DNA of 64,000 bases from Thuidium tamariscinum (GCA_947034885.2 OX344751.2:43677082-43741081), one strand, 5' to 3'; shown: positions 1 through 12,391, counted from the stretch's first letter. Program-made: numbers and translations. Notes: generated from the sequence alone by a model not told the origin.

Positions 1-701
1 AGAAACTTGAGAGATATAACTTCACCTCAAAAAGTTCTGAAATTTGAAAATGAATTGGTTTTTTCATCAAACCAACAAAATTTACAATTGATAAGGTTAT
101 CCTATACAAAAATTTAGGACCACATAAGGAGCCATGATTGCCTTTTGACTTTTTAATAATCTCCATACTATGAAAGGCAAGAAAATGACAACTTGTAGTT
201 TGTGACAAAAGTTGTCTTTGATGGCACCCAAAAATGAATGAAGGCTGTGACAATAACAATATCAAAATTATTATAAGTTGTCCCTTGCAACCAATACCAT
301 TTTTTTTTCTAACTAATGGCTTACAAACACTGATTGTTTATGAGTTTGAATTGGCTTGATGAAGTAGCTAGGGCCTTAGTTAAATCCTAATAGTATTCTA
401 CGCACACTAAGTGTGTGATGAATGAAAGTGAATTTTTCTATGTAAGACAAAAGTGCAAATGTTCATCTTTGTGATTTTGAATGAAAAGGGACAATTGCAT
501 ACAATAATGTCACCTCTGATGAATGATTTTGGTTTCTTTCAAGTAAATGATTCACATAGTGTCAAAAAGAATGATTTTCAAGGTGATCAACTCCTCTTTC
601 TAGGATCAAGGTACACTTTGTTCTTTTGCCTTGTAGTGGCTACCTTATTCTTCCATTTAGAATCAAATGACAACTCATGGAATTGGGTGCACTACAATAT
701 G
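1..701. other. AT-rich DNA without a recognisable gene
   Basis: No convincing coding region is visible. The longest open frame, 453-710 on the plus strand, has no family resemblance and the same AT-rich composition as its surroundings, so I treat it as chance. Confidence 0.6.
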
Positions 702-902
702 ATGGAGTGATTTAAGTGAGTTTAAAGTACAACCCTAGTAGTAAAATTATAAATAATGACCTTTAAACGAGAATTTTTTTTGTAAGAATTTACTAGAAAT
801 ACATGTGTTTTTGGAAATATTTTACTAAAAACCTTCTAAAAAGTCATTATTTATAGTCTTAGTACTAAACTATACTGAAAAACTTACTTAAAACACCCCA
901 TT
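702..902. mobile_element. Small foldback element (MITE-like)
   Basis: The two ends are inverted copies of each other. The left end reads ATGGAGTGATTTAAGTGAG and the reverse complement of the right end reads AATGGGGTGTTTTAAGTAAG. The similarity continues inward to a shared ATAAATAATGAC block. No coding capacity. The target duplication is not clear, so the superfamily is open. Confidence 0.6.
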
Positions 903-2259
903 TTGTGATAGTAGTGAGATATGCTCAAATCCCATACTTTGACTGAAAATCATATAAGATCTCTAATAAAAAAAGCTTTTCAATTGACTCATAATCATAC
1001 CTCATCATTGCAATCAGTTTGAATCTTAAAACTTTAGAGGTAGAAATGAGATTTGTAATTGATTCCATCAACTTTGATGAAATGAAGGTCATGTATTTAG
1101 TGTAGTATGTGATATGAAAATCCAACCCATTTATGGATGATTTGTGCTTATGTTTTTTGTATTGATTAATCCCAACAATTTTTTGACTATGTTTTTACCA
1201 AAAACACTCCAAAATTGTCATTTCTAGTACAAGTACCAAATTTTAGAGAATAAAAAAAATTTAGACACATATGAATATATGATTTTGTGGTAAACTGGTT
1301 TGATGAGACGTGGAAATTTTTTTAGAAATTTCCGCAATGTAGGTTGTAAGATAATAGCCTTTGAATTCACAAAACTTCTTTTATAATCCTTCAAAAAATT
1401 GGGCAAATTTCTAGTTCAAAAGGTTAGTGTATTTTTATGAGAAAATGTCCAAAATAGTAATTACTCTTTCGATTCATTATTCAAGGCAAGTTGACTTGTA
1501 TACTTATAAATATTTAGATCATTTTAAATTCTACAACATATAGGAAAGAATACTAAGTAGAAAATGATACCAAGCAAAATACTAAATTTTTAAGAATTTT
1601 GTTATGGAAAAAAAATGCTATTTCCATTGGTTGAAATATTTTAATAAACAATCTACAATGAATTTTTAAATTTTTTTTTTCAAAACCCCTAAAAATTGAG
1701 TAAAGAAAAGGACTTCAAAATTTATTTCAGTAGAGATGTTCTATAACAACCTACAACTAAAACTCCTCCTAACTTTCATTTCATTAATCAAATAGAATTT
1801 GTCAATGCCTTCTACTTTAATATAAATTTAGAAAACAAGTTTCAATTTTTTATTTCTTCAAAAGTGATTTTTTTTTTTAAATTGACCCACCTAGTGACCT
1901 AGGTTGGCAAGAAATCAATGAAAATTACATATGATACAATAACTTTTGAACCAAGTAGTCCAAAGTTATGAAATTTATTGGGTCTTGACAAATCTCTTTA
2001 GGCACACACTATGGAAAATAAATTTCAAAGAAATAAATAAAAATTCCATTCATAGTGAGTTGCCTATAATCACTATGCTTCCAAAAAACATAATTTGGTC
2101 CTTTAGAGGTTCATACTAACTTTTAACTTCAAGAGTGCAAAATTCTAATACAAATGAAATTAATTGATTATGATAAATATAACTGACAACCAAAAATTGG
2201 AAAATTGGCATTTTGGACAACTGCATGAAGTAGCCATGGACACTTTAGAGTTTAGACTT
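903..2259. other. AT-rich DNA, nothing recognised
   Basis: No gene, RNA or bounded repeat could be supported. Short open frames on the minus strand (about 925-1406) are AT-rich chance frames. Confidence 0.55.
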
Positions 2260-2543
2260 TTAATTTCCAAAACATAGAGGGTACTATATATTGCCTACAC
2301 CTTGAATAATCTATTGATTAATTATTGAATCTTTAACTACTCTTATATTAAATTCTCCCTCATACTTTAGGCCCAAAAAACTAAACCAATTATAAACACT
2401 ATTTGTCCAACTAATCTTGAAACTATCATATATCTTATTCAAAGGAAAAAAAGACTAGGTCTTTTTACTTAAGCATCTTGTGTCTTGAATCAAAAGACCC
2501 CATCTTATACAAATCTAAATTTTTTAAATCATTTGGTTTCTCC
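2260..2543 (-). repeat. 3' flank of the ankyrin-PGG gene, extra copy
   Basis: About 2260-2420 resembles the sequence just downstream of ankyrin-PGG copy 1 (about 22,020-22,180). About 2450-2543 resembles the 3' flank of copy 2 (about 48,260-48,357), including the shared AGACTAGGTCTTTTT. The block therefore mixes downstream sequence from both copies and adjoins an orphan coding fragment. Confidence 0.7.
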
Positions 2544-2710
2544 TCAATAATCTATCCACTTCCAATCCTTGAGTTCATTTTTGTACTCAAGCGTATTGGA
2601 GGAATTTTCTACCATACTTTTGACCAGAAAAACTAAACTTACTATACACACCATCCCTCCAATCAATGTTGGAACTATCATACACCATTGATACTTCAAC
2701 AATGGTGTCT
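2544..2710 (-). pseudogene. Orphan C-terminal fragment of an ankyrin-PGG membrane protein gene
   Basis: On the minus strand this encodes about 55 residues matching the last membrane segments of the PGG proteins at 22-24 kb and 48-51 kb, including LKYQWCMIVPTLIGG and VFLVKSMVENS, and it ends at a natural stop (2544-2546) after DWKWIDY. The end matches copy 2 rather than the longer tail of copy 1. Upstream of 2710 the homology stops abruptly and no ankyrin repeats or earlier membrane segments follow, so this is a truncated duplicate. The fragment keeps the Trp codon (TGG) that is a TGA stop in copy 2, which helps show that the copy 2 stop is a mutation. Confidence 0.8.
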
Positions 2711-2769
2711 TGTTTTGGGGGCAATTTGGAAAAACAACTTACATGATTCATTTGTGAATGAAATTTTCC

Positions 2770-3190
2770 TAATTTTTAAAAAAAAATTGGAAAAGGTTAG
2801 GTTTTCTATTTAGAAAAATCTCACCATTGGAATCACTACATTTCAATCCCATCTTAGACCTATTGATGATTTAGTTTTTCATTCAATCTTGAACCTATTT
2901 CTACTTGATAATTTCTTAAAGAATAAAAATCAATCTTTTTTTTCTTTAGACCTTCAACTTAACTCTTCAAGACTAAAATTTTAATTCATAGTCTATAGAG
3001 CAAATTTTTCTTACAAATGACGATCAAAGTAATTTGAAATTACAAACTAGTGTTCAAAAAAACTTGTTTCTCCAACTTTAATTGCATATACCTTCCAATT
3101 TGTATAGTCAAACTTCATGAAATTTTTACCACATGATTTTAGATAAACAAGATACAAGATCGTATGGTTGGATTCTAAGAAGAATTTTTT
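2770..3190 (+). repeat. Dispersed AT-rich repeat, copy 1 of 3
   Basis: This segment is similar, in inverted orientation, to about 10,830-11,270 and, in direct orientation, partly to about 43,925-44,140. Shared landmarks include AATTTCATGAAGTTTGAC (read on the minus strand here) and CCAATGGTGAGAT. No terminal repeats or coding frame identify the element type. Confidence 0.65.
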
Positions 3191-3334
3191 TTGTTTCCAT
3201 GGTTAAATGTAGTAAAAGTGACAATTTTAAGTGTTTTTTGAGAAAAAGGATGTCCTTGGTCCTTTAAGGGTAAACAAAGATTTATCATTAAAGATACTAG
3301 TATCTTGGTATGAATGGTTTTTTATCATCAATTT

Positions 3335-4057
3335 GGGTCGTTGCAAGAAACATTTACCGGTTTTGTCTCAAAATGGCCTATTTCGATGAATCCTATGACT
3401 TTTGGAATAAATTTTTTTTAAGTAAAATAAAATATGGATAATTTGAAGAGCAATGAGAATATTGTGTCTCTTAAAATTCATATCTAAGAAAATTTAAATC
3501 TAAAAGTTACGCACAAAAAAAGAACAATGAAAAATACAATGAAAATAGACACTTCGATGTCTGATTTTTTAAAAATAGTATTATTTTTTTATTTCTTAAA
3601 AACATCCATTTTTCCTAACTTAAGATGCTTCTCTTCAACCATTTTCATCTTTGAGAAAAATATTTTGTGTTCTCTAAAAGTGTTCCTTGGTACTGCACTT
3701 TGAGCATATGTGGAAGGTGGACAATTTTCTATTTTTAGAAAATTTCTTTGCAGTCTTTTGTAACTTTAGCAAATGTCTTTGCATGCCAATTTTGAGATTA
3801 AAATTTTCATTTTTGGGTCAGAAATTGGACTAAAACCCCACAAAATGGCCAAAGTAGACATCCAATCGGGGGCTATTTAAAAATAGTTAAATAATTCTTA
3901 AATTTTAAAAAAACTACATTATGAGTGGAACTTTTATTTGTACCTTTATTTCAAGTTTCTTATAAATTGGACAAACGATGCAAAAGTTATGAGTAAAAAA
4001 TCACATGTCCAAGGCCAAGAGGGCATAAAATAGGACAAGTATTTCTTGCAATCACCC
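3335..4057. mobile_element. GGGT-family inverted-repeat element, copy 1
   Basis: Terminal inverted repeats: the left end begins GGGTCGTTGCAAGAAACA, and the right end reversed begins GGGTGATTGCAAGAAATACT. The element is flanked by a perfect 4-bp duplication ATTT (3331-3334 and 4058-4061). About 720 bp long with no transposase frame, so non-autonomous. The interior is similar to copies at 14.3, 28.1, 38.4 and 49.5 kb. Confidence 0.85.
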
Positions 4058-4694
4058 ATTTGAACATTCTAAAAATAAAAATGTCAAAAAAGCTGTTCAA
4101 TGTTACACATTATTAATAGCATATGTATGTTTGGTAAGAATTGACATTCAGCATTTGGGAATAAATTCCATTTAATTTTCAATAAATTTAGGATTTTTCT
4201 TAGAATTAGTTAAATAAGAAATGTTTTCAAAATCTAGGCAATGATGAATGCTAAGATTACTTGGAATGGGGTACCTTATGTGTATTCAATTTGGCATGAA
4301 CATGCCAAAATATTTTAAATTTAACAATTTGACAGTGCGACAAATAAATAAGAATTTTTCAGTTTTGGACAATCTATGAGGATACTTGTAATTTTAGATT
4401 GATTCTTTCTATTCCTATGTAAATGTGTTTCTCTTTCTAATTTTCCTCAAGAACAATTTTTTCAAATTTTTAGAAATAGTTGTAAATAATTTTTCCAAAT
4501 TTTTCCATCTTCCGAATTTTTTTGAGTTATCTATGAAATTGACCTACACGTACAATACTTTGGAAGAAAAAACAAAGGACAATGGTGTCAAGTTCTACAA
4601 ACATGTCCCTTCCAACTCCTCTCAAAAAATTCTCCACCACTGAGATTGTATTATATTCAATACTTTTCAATTTTGTTCACAAAAAATGATGTTG
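4058..4694. other. AT-rich DNA, nothing recognised
   Basis: A 72-codon open frame at 4425-4643 (plus) is rich in Phe, Leu and Asn, as expected from AT-rich sequence, and resembles no family I know. No other feature supported. Confidence 0.5.
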
Positions 4695-5114
4695 CTCATA
4701 GTTCAGTTAAAATGTAGGGATTGTGTTAAAAGTCAAATTTTAGACCTCATTTAGGCATAGTAGAAACCCTTTTGTTTAAAAACTCCAACATAAAAGAAGT
4801 TGGTGAATCAAACTAAGCTTTTTTTCAAAAAATTTGTTTGAGGTTTTGAGACTCCACCTAAAAGTTATAGGCAAATTTCACAAAGGGGTTGGAAGGAACA
4901 TTTTTTTGAACATTTTCAAACACCCTCTATGAAATTTGTCCATAACTTTTTGTTGGAGTCTCTAAATTTCAAACAGATTGATGGAGATAGAAGTCATATT
5001 GAATCTCCAAATTTTTTTGGTTTAGAGGTTTTTAAAAAGGGTATTTTACTATGCCTAAATGAGGTCTAAAATTTGACTTTTAACACAATTCTTGCATTTT
5101 CACTTAATTATGAG
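4695..5114. mobile_element. Foldback element of about 420 bp
   Basis: The left arm (CTCATAGTTCAGTTAAAATG...) and the right arm reversed (CTCATAATTAAGTGAAAATG...) pair. A long well-matched block follows, including AAAAGTCAAATTTTAGACCT and AATGAGG. The arms are roughly 70 bp with weaker internal symmetry. No coding capacity and no clear target duplication. Confidence 0.7.
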
Positions 5115-6289
5115 TGGTAGAACTCCTTTTAGTCCTATTTCACATATCCCACATGGATTGTTTTACCTACCACTAATCCACATGTATAAAAAGCTTTTCT
5201 TTTCATCATCAATCACACAAAATTGAGTAAGTGGCTCAAGTAAGTATGTATCAAAAAATCAGTAAGGGGCACAAAAAGTTGCTTATTATGATTTATTTGA
5301 CAACTTAATGTTGTTCATTTTGCTCCCCTGTATTCTATTGCCTTGGTTTTGTGGTCTGCCATCTTTGGCAAAATTCACACTCACACTATACGGATGCAAC
5401 ATTTTTGATAGACTTTCTATTCCTCTTTTAATAGTTGTATTTGTCATCAATTTGGAGTTGTTGTCTAGCTTGAAATTCTTTACATGGCATTTCTTCCTTT
5501 TATATATATATATATTCAAATCAACAATTGGGATTTTGAACTACTTGAGTTGGATCTTAGATTAATTCTAGAAAATCCAACTTGGACTCTAAAGCCCTTC
5601 TACTATATTAGACTTGTAGGCAAACTTTGCACGGAGAGCTACAATGTCAAGTAAGTAATTATAGTGGCATGTGGACCTAGTGGGTGAGGAAAAGTTGAGT
5701 AAAAATTCCACTCAGTCATTTCCTTCAAGATTGACCAATCTCTACCAATAGGCTTGTCCACCAATTTCAATGAACTTTGAAATGATTGCTCTTCAATGCT
5801 TACTAAGACCAGCAAGACAATTGATGGAATCTTCTTGTCATCTAGTGTTTTTTTTGTCTACCAATCTCACATGGTAGGAGGCAAGCCATAAGTCCTTCTT
5901 TGACACCCAAACTCTCAAGAAGTATTGCCATGCAGGCATTTTGAAGTCATATGGGACTCAAGGATGTAGTATCAAGCCCCAACTAACTCCTAACTTTGAT
6001 AATTAGTGATCTACCAATCAAATTTTGATCATTTTTGGCCTTAGAATATCAGCCTTAAGATTTAGAGCAAATTAATGGAACAAATAAAATAAATGAACAT
6101 TTTCTCTCTCACTATTCAATGCAAGAAATGCCATTATTTTCTTAGGAATACTGTACATTGAAGTTATGAATATTTTCAAATTAGACATATTTTTGGGAAT
6201 TTGAATTGTTGGTCTTCGCATCTAACATCTAGAAGACTTAGAAAACCAATTTGGATTTTCTAACAATTCAAGCAATCTCTCTTGACTTT
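5115..6289. other. AT-rich DNA with a short TA microsatellite
   Basis: A short (TA)n run lies at about 5502-5514. Overlapping short open frames on both strands at 5286-5565 are mutually exclusive and unsupported. No gene seen. Confidence 0.5.
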
Positions 6290-7010
6290 GCTCTTAGCTT
6301 GAGATAGGTGGTTTTTTGCTTGTAACTTTTGAATCATATATCAATTTTAGGTGACATATAAAATAGAGGTATATATAGAAGTTTTAGACATTGAGTTATT
6401 TTTTTCAATTTTTAAAAATGAGTTTACTATTTCCAAATAGGCCCCAATTGAATGTCTACCTTTGACATTTAGATGAGGGGGGTAGTAGTACTAGTTTCGC
6501 CCCAAAATGTGAATTTGAATGTCAAAATTGGGAGACAAGGATTTTTATTAAAGTTACATAAGACCACCAAAGATTTTCTAAAAAAATAAATGTTCACCTT
6601 CCACATGATACATGTACTCAAAGTGAACTAATTTGTGCAATTGCAAAGAACACAATTTTTTTCTAGAAGATACATGTGGTTGAGAAGGAGCATCTTCAAA
6701 ATAGGGAAATAATTTTCTTTTTAGTTTATATTTTTGAATTTATTTTACTATTTTCTAAAATCAAATTTCAAAATATCTATTTTCATGGAATTTTTTATTG
6801 TTTTTTTGGTGCATAAACTTTAAATATAATTTTTTAGTCTTGAATTTTCACAAGCATGCTATTTAGGGTGCTTCACAAATTATCCACATTTAATTTTATT
6901 TTTAAAATGTTATTTCAAAAGTCACATAACAACATTTTAATCTTTAAGGTCATTTTGATAAATATTTTCAAAGGAACGAGTTTTTTTCTAGTTTCATGTC
7001 AAAATGGTTA
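6290..7010. mobile_element. Degenerate GGGT-family element
   Basis: The interior resembles the GGGT family in inverted orientation: a block with TAGGTGGTTTTTTGCTTGTA, then one with CAAAATTGGGAGACAAGGA, and finally TTTCATGTCAAAATGG. Both terminal repeats are too eroded to define, so the boundaries are approximate. Probably an old copy. Confidence 0.5.
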
Positions 7011-7599
7011 GTTTAAAATATATTATAAAAAGAAAATTGTTTTCTAGTATAATGTGTAGATTGATGCCTACTCAAAAAAAATTGAACCACTGAATCCCAA
7101 ATCATGAGGTGAAGTTTATGACTTTTATATTGTACACAATGAAACTAAGAGAATCCATATTAGTTGTTTTTTGAGCTCAATTAAGAGGATTACTAAATAA
7201 AATTATAAAAATGAAAATAAAGGATACCCAATGTTTACTAAAACATTCCTACCATTAGATCAATGATTTTCAAGTTATTTGTAGTTTAGTTTTTTTATGG
7301 TTTAATTTATACAATAGTGCCTTCAACCTTTTATTTTTCAAAGATGAAAATGAAGTTTTTTTGGCAAACTTTTTTTACATACATTCTGAATCCATTTTTC
7401 CAACATATTGTATTGTCTAATCACACAAGACTTACATGTTTTTTTCAAAAAATGTTGATAGATAAAATTTCATCTCTTAAAAGATCTTAAAAAACACTTT
7501 TTAAAGTTTAGGCACATTGAAATTACAATTAGTGGAGATTTTTACCCTAAAAGTTTAGGAAAGTGTCATGCTTTGGATATTGAAGTAGTTTTGGACCTC

Positions 7600-7960
7600 A
7601 AAACATTGTAGTTTCTTAGATTAAAGTTTATTTTTTTCATTAACAAAATGAAATCACATATAGAATTTTGACTCTCTTGAAGATGAGTTGTTTTGTCATT
7701 ACTTCAAAATTGGAGAATGTTGGTTGTAAAGTCTAGTGTTTGGTTTAATTTTCTAATCTAAAAAAATCAAAATATTGAGCACTATTGCTTTCATGAGCAT
7801 TATGGATCTAAGGTCAAACTTCATTGTATTGCATGTTCACCAATCAAGGTTACAAATTACAAATTTTATTTTATTTTTATGGAAAATCTACCATGCAAAT
7901 TTCTCAATGTAATAAACATTTCAAATCAAACATGTTTAAATATTGTTTGAATTGACATCA
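7600..7960 (+). repeat. Fragment of the large duplicated segment
   Basis: Similar to about 30,720-30,960 and 37,200-37,450, with shared blocks such as GAATGTTGGTTGTAAA and ACTATTGCTT. It shows that part of the 25-40 kb duplicated segment also exists here. No coding frame. The sequence between 7011 and 7599 holds nothing I recognise. Confidence 0.65.
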
Positions 7961-8462
7961 ACATGAATGTGGAACACCTTGTTTTGCATAGTTGAGTGCA
8001 ACTTGAACAAGTGCAAGATTCTCGAATTAATAAGCCATTTCTTTCACATGAGCTTATTGATTGTATGAGTATATGAGAGCTAAAGTTTTGTTTGATGTAC
8101 TTTTATGTGAAATATCTTAATTAGTGTTGTCCTAAGAGCATCCCTACGGTTCAACTACTAGCTATGCAAACTAGGTAATTGGCCAAGTTAGGTTAAAATT
8201 ATTGCCCCATTCCAAATACAACCAAGGTAACCTTTGCCAAATTTGATGACCAAACAACAAAATGAAGAGCCTTGGCCATGGCTCAATAGGAAGGTGACTA
8301 CACTTTTGATCCTAATTTTGAGGTATAGACCTCTAAGTTATCCTTCAATTTCATTTTTTGTATAAATGAAATGCTTATAAACATTTTTATCTACAATAAT
8401 GTATACTTTACTTGTCTCAAAAGAAGAGAGAAAAAAATATGTGAATCTTGGTTTGAAATTTC

Positions 8463-8645
8463 AAGTGTGAAGTGGAGTTCACTATATTCTCTTGAAGTGA
8501 TAGGAGGTGTCTCAATCCATGTGGGACAAATAAAAGCATGACTTTGAAGGAGCTTCTTCAAGTTCATGCTCTTATTTGTCCCACATGGATTGGGACACCT
8601 CCTACTGCACCAAGAAAATATAAAGTGAGCTCCCCTTCACACTTA
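8463..8645. repeat. Long hairpin 1 of 3
   Basis: The arms pair over about 80 bp. The inner core (8502-8534 with 8572-8603) is nearly perfect around AATCCATGTGGGACAAATAA, and pairing continues almost to the tip through AGCATGA/TCATGCT. The length and quality would allow a foldback transcript able to feed a Dicer-like enzyme; transcription is not shown. Confidence 0.75.
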
Positions 8646-8655
8646 GATATTCATG

Positions 8656-8800
8656 TCTTGCTACATCCACTTGGAGTGAATGCAGGAAACTTATCCCATG
8701 TAGGATGTTTAAATTGAAACTAGATATATTTGACTAGTTTTAGTTTAACTTTCTACATGGGATGAATTTCTTCCATCCACTCCTTGTGAATGTAGCAAGA
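8656..8800. repeat. Long hairpin 2 of 3
   Basis: The arm starting TCTTGCTACATCCACTTGGA pairs with the reverse complement of the arm ending at 8800 (TCTTGCTACATTCACAAGGA when reversed), with a matched core TCATCCCATGTAG. The short loop lies at about 8725-8736. Confidence 0.75.
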
Positions 8801-8830
8801 TGTAGGTTTGCAAAAGGACAAAGCTGACAA

Positions 8831-8946
8831 TATCCACAAGAGGTGGTGTGAGGTGCTCCAATCCATATGTGATGTATGAATTTTCCACTAGTTTAAATTC
8901 ATACATCACATCTGGATTGGAGTACCTTCCTCCCTCCTTTGTAGAT
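8831..8946. repeat. Long hairpin 3 of 3
   Basis: Arms with ATGTGATGTATGAATTT and AAATTCATACATCACAT pair perfectly. The outer parts pair as CTCCAATCCA with TGGATTGGAG. The motif CAATCCAT/ATGGATTG also occurs in hairpin 1, which suggests duplication of a hairpin unit. Confidence 0.75.
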
Positions 8947-9226
8947 ATAGTGAGCTTTATGCCTTTGCAAACTCAAAGCAATTTGTGAACTCCTCATGCA
9001 AGGAGAGTTAGACCTCAAAGAATAGAAAACTAGTTTTGGGGGGTTTTAATTTTAGGAAAAATAAACAAGATTCTTTGATATACAAGAGTATTTGTTCCTT
9101 TTAGAAAGTTGCCTTCACTATTTTGCACTAGTGTAGATGATTGCAACATGGGTTAGCCACAACTAAAGAGCACTACAAAGATCCTGATTCTAAGTTTGAA
9201 TTTTGTGTTAGCCGTGGGGATGTTCT

Positions 9227-9896
9227 AAGGAAGTGCCATGTGAGTGCCACTCAAAAATTGACAATTTCCAAAAATATCCTATTATTTGAAGATATTTTGC
9301 AATTAGTATGATATTTTAAAGAATTTATATTGTAAAGATGTAAATTTTCATTGTATATTGAAAACTTTTGTAGATTAACTGTATAACATTTCTAACCAAG
9401 CTAAACCATTCTCCTATGTAGGTTGAGATCATTTTTCCCTAGACCCCTAGGAGTGAATTTTGTTTAATCTACACAAAGTCAATGGCTAATTGGAAAGTTG
9501 CAAAAATTAAATAGATGGCTAGGAAGTTGTCATGCTAGAGACTCCTACTTTATCTTGGTGCAAAAGGGCCCCCAATGTTAGGTTGATAGTTTTATGTGGC
9601 CACTCTTTAAAGTTCTTTTTTGGTCAAGACATCTTATATTCTTAGAACACCTATTTGTGAGAGACACTAGGTTATGCTTTTGAAAAGTGTTTCACATATG
9701 GACTCCCAAAAAATTTGTAATCACAATTCAACCTAATTGGAATATTGGTGTATTATAATGTTTTGTAAAAAATTGGTTGGGGAAGGACATATAGCTTTTC
9801 CTCTACCATCATAATAAACTCTTTCCTCATATTTCTAGGAATCCTAAAGTTTTAATCATCCAACTCATCAGTGCAAGAATCCTCTTTAAGGTAGGA
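9227..9896. other. AT-rich DNA, nothing recognised
   Basis: No gene or bounded repeat could be supported in this stretch. Confidence 0.5.
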
Positions 9897-10203
9897 GGTT
9901 CATAAACCGCTCATCTAAGAGCTGAAGCTGACTTTTGGGGAGGTAGAACTTCTTAAAATATTTTTCAGTAAATTTTCCTTGAAAGGCAAGAGAAATTGGC
10001 ATCTAACCCAAGTTGTTTCATATTTTTTGAAGCTTTGTAGAATTAGTTATGAATTTCTGAAGTTGCAGAAAAGTGCATTTTTGTGAGCTCTAAAACCGCC
10101 CACCTCCTCAAATGCACACCACTTGTACATTGGAAAGTGCAAAATGTACTTCTAGAGCCTGATTGGTTTTAGAACCTTCTCCATTTTAGGACCTCCTACC
10201 TTA
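9897..10203. mobile_element. AGGAGGT-family MITE, copy 1
   Basis: The left end is TA-AGGTAGGAGGTTC and the right end reversed is TA-AGGTAGGAGGTCC. TA at both sides is consistent with a TA duplication. About 300 bp, non-coding, similar to copies at 33.6, 41.1 and about 46.0 kb. Confidence 0.7.
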
Positions 10204-10336
10204 GCCATATGCAAGCGTTACATGGCCACAACAATTGCAGATGTATTGCCAGTTGGCAGACCAAGAATTTACTTCTCATCCAAATTGGAATTCTACATCT
10301 TCTCATCATGCTGGGATTGATTCATTTGAATGAAGG

Positions 10337-10624
10337 TAAGGTAGGTACACCCAAAAGCGCCACTTATTCATACTGAGCCTAGTTCCTACTATTAATTAGT
10401 TCAAATTTTTATGTAGTCTTGTTGGCAAGTGAAAGCATGTTCCAACGCACCAAATAATGCAGGATTTGGATACCGAATGCAAAAGGTATGCAAAAGTTAT
10501 TAACAGTCAAAGTCTGTTTCTGAAAGCGCCATCTACAGTCTATGAACATGACTGATTTTGGAAATGTATGTGCACTGTAGATGGCGCTTTTAGGAACAAG
10601 GCGCTTTTGGGTGTACCCACCTTA
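10337..10624. mobile_element. AGGTAGGT-family MITE, copy 1
   Basis: Terminal inverted repeats AGGTAGGTACACCCAAAAGC and (reversed) AGGTGGGTACACCCAAAAGC, each preceded by TA. A further internal pair, GCGCCATCTACAGT and ACTGTAGATGGCGC, makes an inner stem. About 280 bp, non-coding. The TA at every copy's edge suggests a Tc1/mariner (Stowaway-like) origin. Confidence 0.8.
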
Positions 10625-10829
10625 TTACCTTAATTGAGACATGTCTTAAGAGCCTTGTTCATTTCGATTCTCACATCTTTTTGCCCATGTAATGTGTAAT
10701 TTGAGCGCAGTAATCATAAATGAATTTGTTTACATTAAAGGAAATATCAACTGCCTAAACGCTCAAGGTCAAAAACCACTCAAAAGTGCCATTTTCGGTG
10801 CATTCATCCAAAAGAACCAAAAAAAGTGT

Positions 10830-11270
10830 TTTTATAGAATGTAACCGTAGGATCTTCCACTTTTTTTGTGTGAGATCATGTAGTAAAAATTTCATGAAGT
10901 TTGACCGTGTAGATTGGAAGATATGAGCATTCTAAGTTTGAAAACATAGTTTTTTTAAACAGTGTCCTGCAATTTCAGATGACTTTGATTGCCATTTGTT
11001 GAAATTTTTTACACTATGGAATTTTAATGAAAAAAATTGTGTTTAAAAATTGAGTTGAAAGTCTAGGAATTTTTTTTAAATGCTTGATTTTCATTCCTTA
11101 AAAAATTATTAAGTAGAGGTAGGTCCAAGATTGAAAGAAAAATTAAATTGTTAATAGCTCTAATATGGAATTGAAACACAATAATCCCAATGGTGAGATT
11201 GTTCTAGCAAGAAAATATAACCTTATCAAGCAATTTTTTGAAAATTTTTCGAAATTGTATTCAGAAATGA
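10830..11270 (-). repeat. Dispersed AT-rich repeat, copy 2 of 3
   Basis: The reverse complement matches about 2770-3190 with many shared blocks, including AATTTCATGAAGTTTGAC and CAATGGTGAGAT. No coding frame. Confidence 0.65.
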
Positions 11271-12391
11271 ATCCTATAAGTTATTTTTTCAAAAACTGCC
11301 CAAAAATAAGATTGTTCGTAACTTTCACATAACTAATCCAAATGGAATGAATCAAAGCTTCACATGTAGACAAAAATATAATATATAAGATTAAAAAATA
11401 AAAAATAAAAAATTCAAGTTTTTGTGGATTTATTTTTTTGCCTGCCGAGTTAAAATCCGCGCTTTTTGTGGTATAAATTTTGTTCCTAGGCACCAATTGA
11501 AATAAAAACTATATTCCCACAAAGCTAATCAGTTTTCCTATCTTATGAGAAAATTTCAAGAAGATTCATTAAAAATTGTCCCCCGAGGGGACAATGGGAT
11601 TTTAGGGGTTAATCTTTCATTAAAAGATTCGATATTGACACAACCATCGGCAACTGGGTCTGTCCCACAAATTGCATTGTCCAAAACTTCAGTTAAGCCC
11701 ACAACACTGATGAAGACCTTTGAGATGAGCCAGCGACCTGAGCAAAATGAAAAATGAATAGTGCATCTCATATATAAGTTAAGGAAGTATCTCCCGATGA
11801 ATCAGAGAGCAAATCAGTAATTGCTTCAACAAATTTGCTAACCATGCAAGTTGCTGCCTGGAAAAATTGGTCTTCACACTTCTTACACTACCTAGCATAC
11901 ATGCAAGCTCCTCTGCTCCAGGCTGAAGCATGTTCGTATCTGATGGAGGATATTATCTAAACATTCTGACTAGGCAATGCACTCAGTACAACACTTAGAC
12001 TACCAAATCAGCTTGCTGGGGCATAGGTCAAAGACATACAAGCTCAACCGGTGGCAACATCCGGCTCAATTGTAGCTCGCAGGCAAAAGCGAGCCATGCA
12101 ATAAAAGTGCAATTCAATGTGCTCCTGGTATTGTCATGCCACGGAAAGCATAAGTTGATAAGAAAAGGACGATTTAAAGCAGATTACTTCCGAAGAAAAA
12201 TGACCCCAATTTAATTGGATTCAAGCACTCAGCTGTTCGATTCTCACTCCAAATCAGTTCTTGTGAAGATGATTAGGGTTTGTAGCTGAAACAAAAGCAT
12301 GAGTACGTCTTCTGTGATTAACCAACAAGAAGGGATGCAAACCTTCACAACCACCATGACCACAGACTTGCCCACAAGCTTCGCCTCCATG
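11271..12391. other. Non-coding DNA of more mixed composition
   Basis: Less AT-rich than the preceding 10 kb. A 70-codon frame (11,545-11,757, plus) and its antisense partner have no family resemblance, and the related sequence near 40,940-41,040 does not preserve the frame. No gene supported. Confidence 0.5.

Larger units (their letters stand above)
8135..9226. mobile_element. Inverted-terminal element enclosing a hairpin cluster
   Basis: The left end reads AGAGCATCCCTACGG and the right end reversed reads AGAACATCCCCACGG. This terminus resembles the AGAGCATCCCC end of a small foldback at 47,861-47,979 and the GAGCATC-type ends common among plant hAT-like MITEs. No 8-bp duplication is visible, so superfamily and exact borders are inferred. 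The interior is non-coding and holds three consecutive hairpins. Confidence 0.5.

Noticed and set aside
453-710. An 85-codon open frame near the left end
   Set aside because: AT-rich composition, no family resemblance, no second copy and no supporting context.
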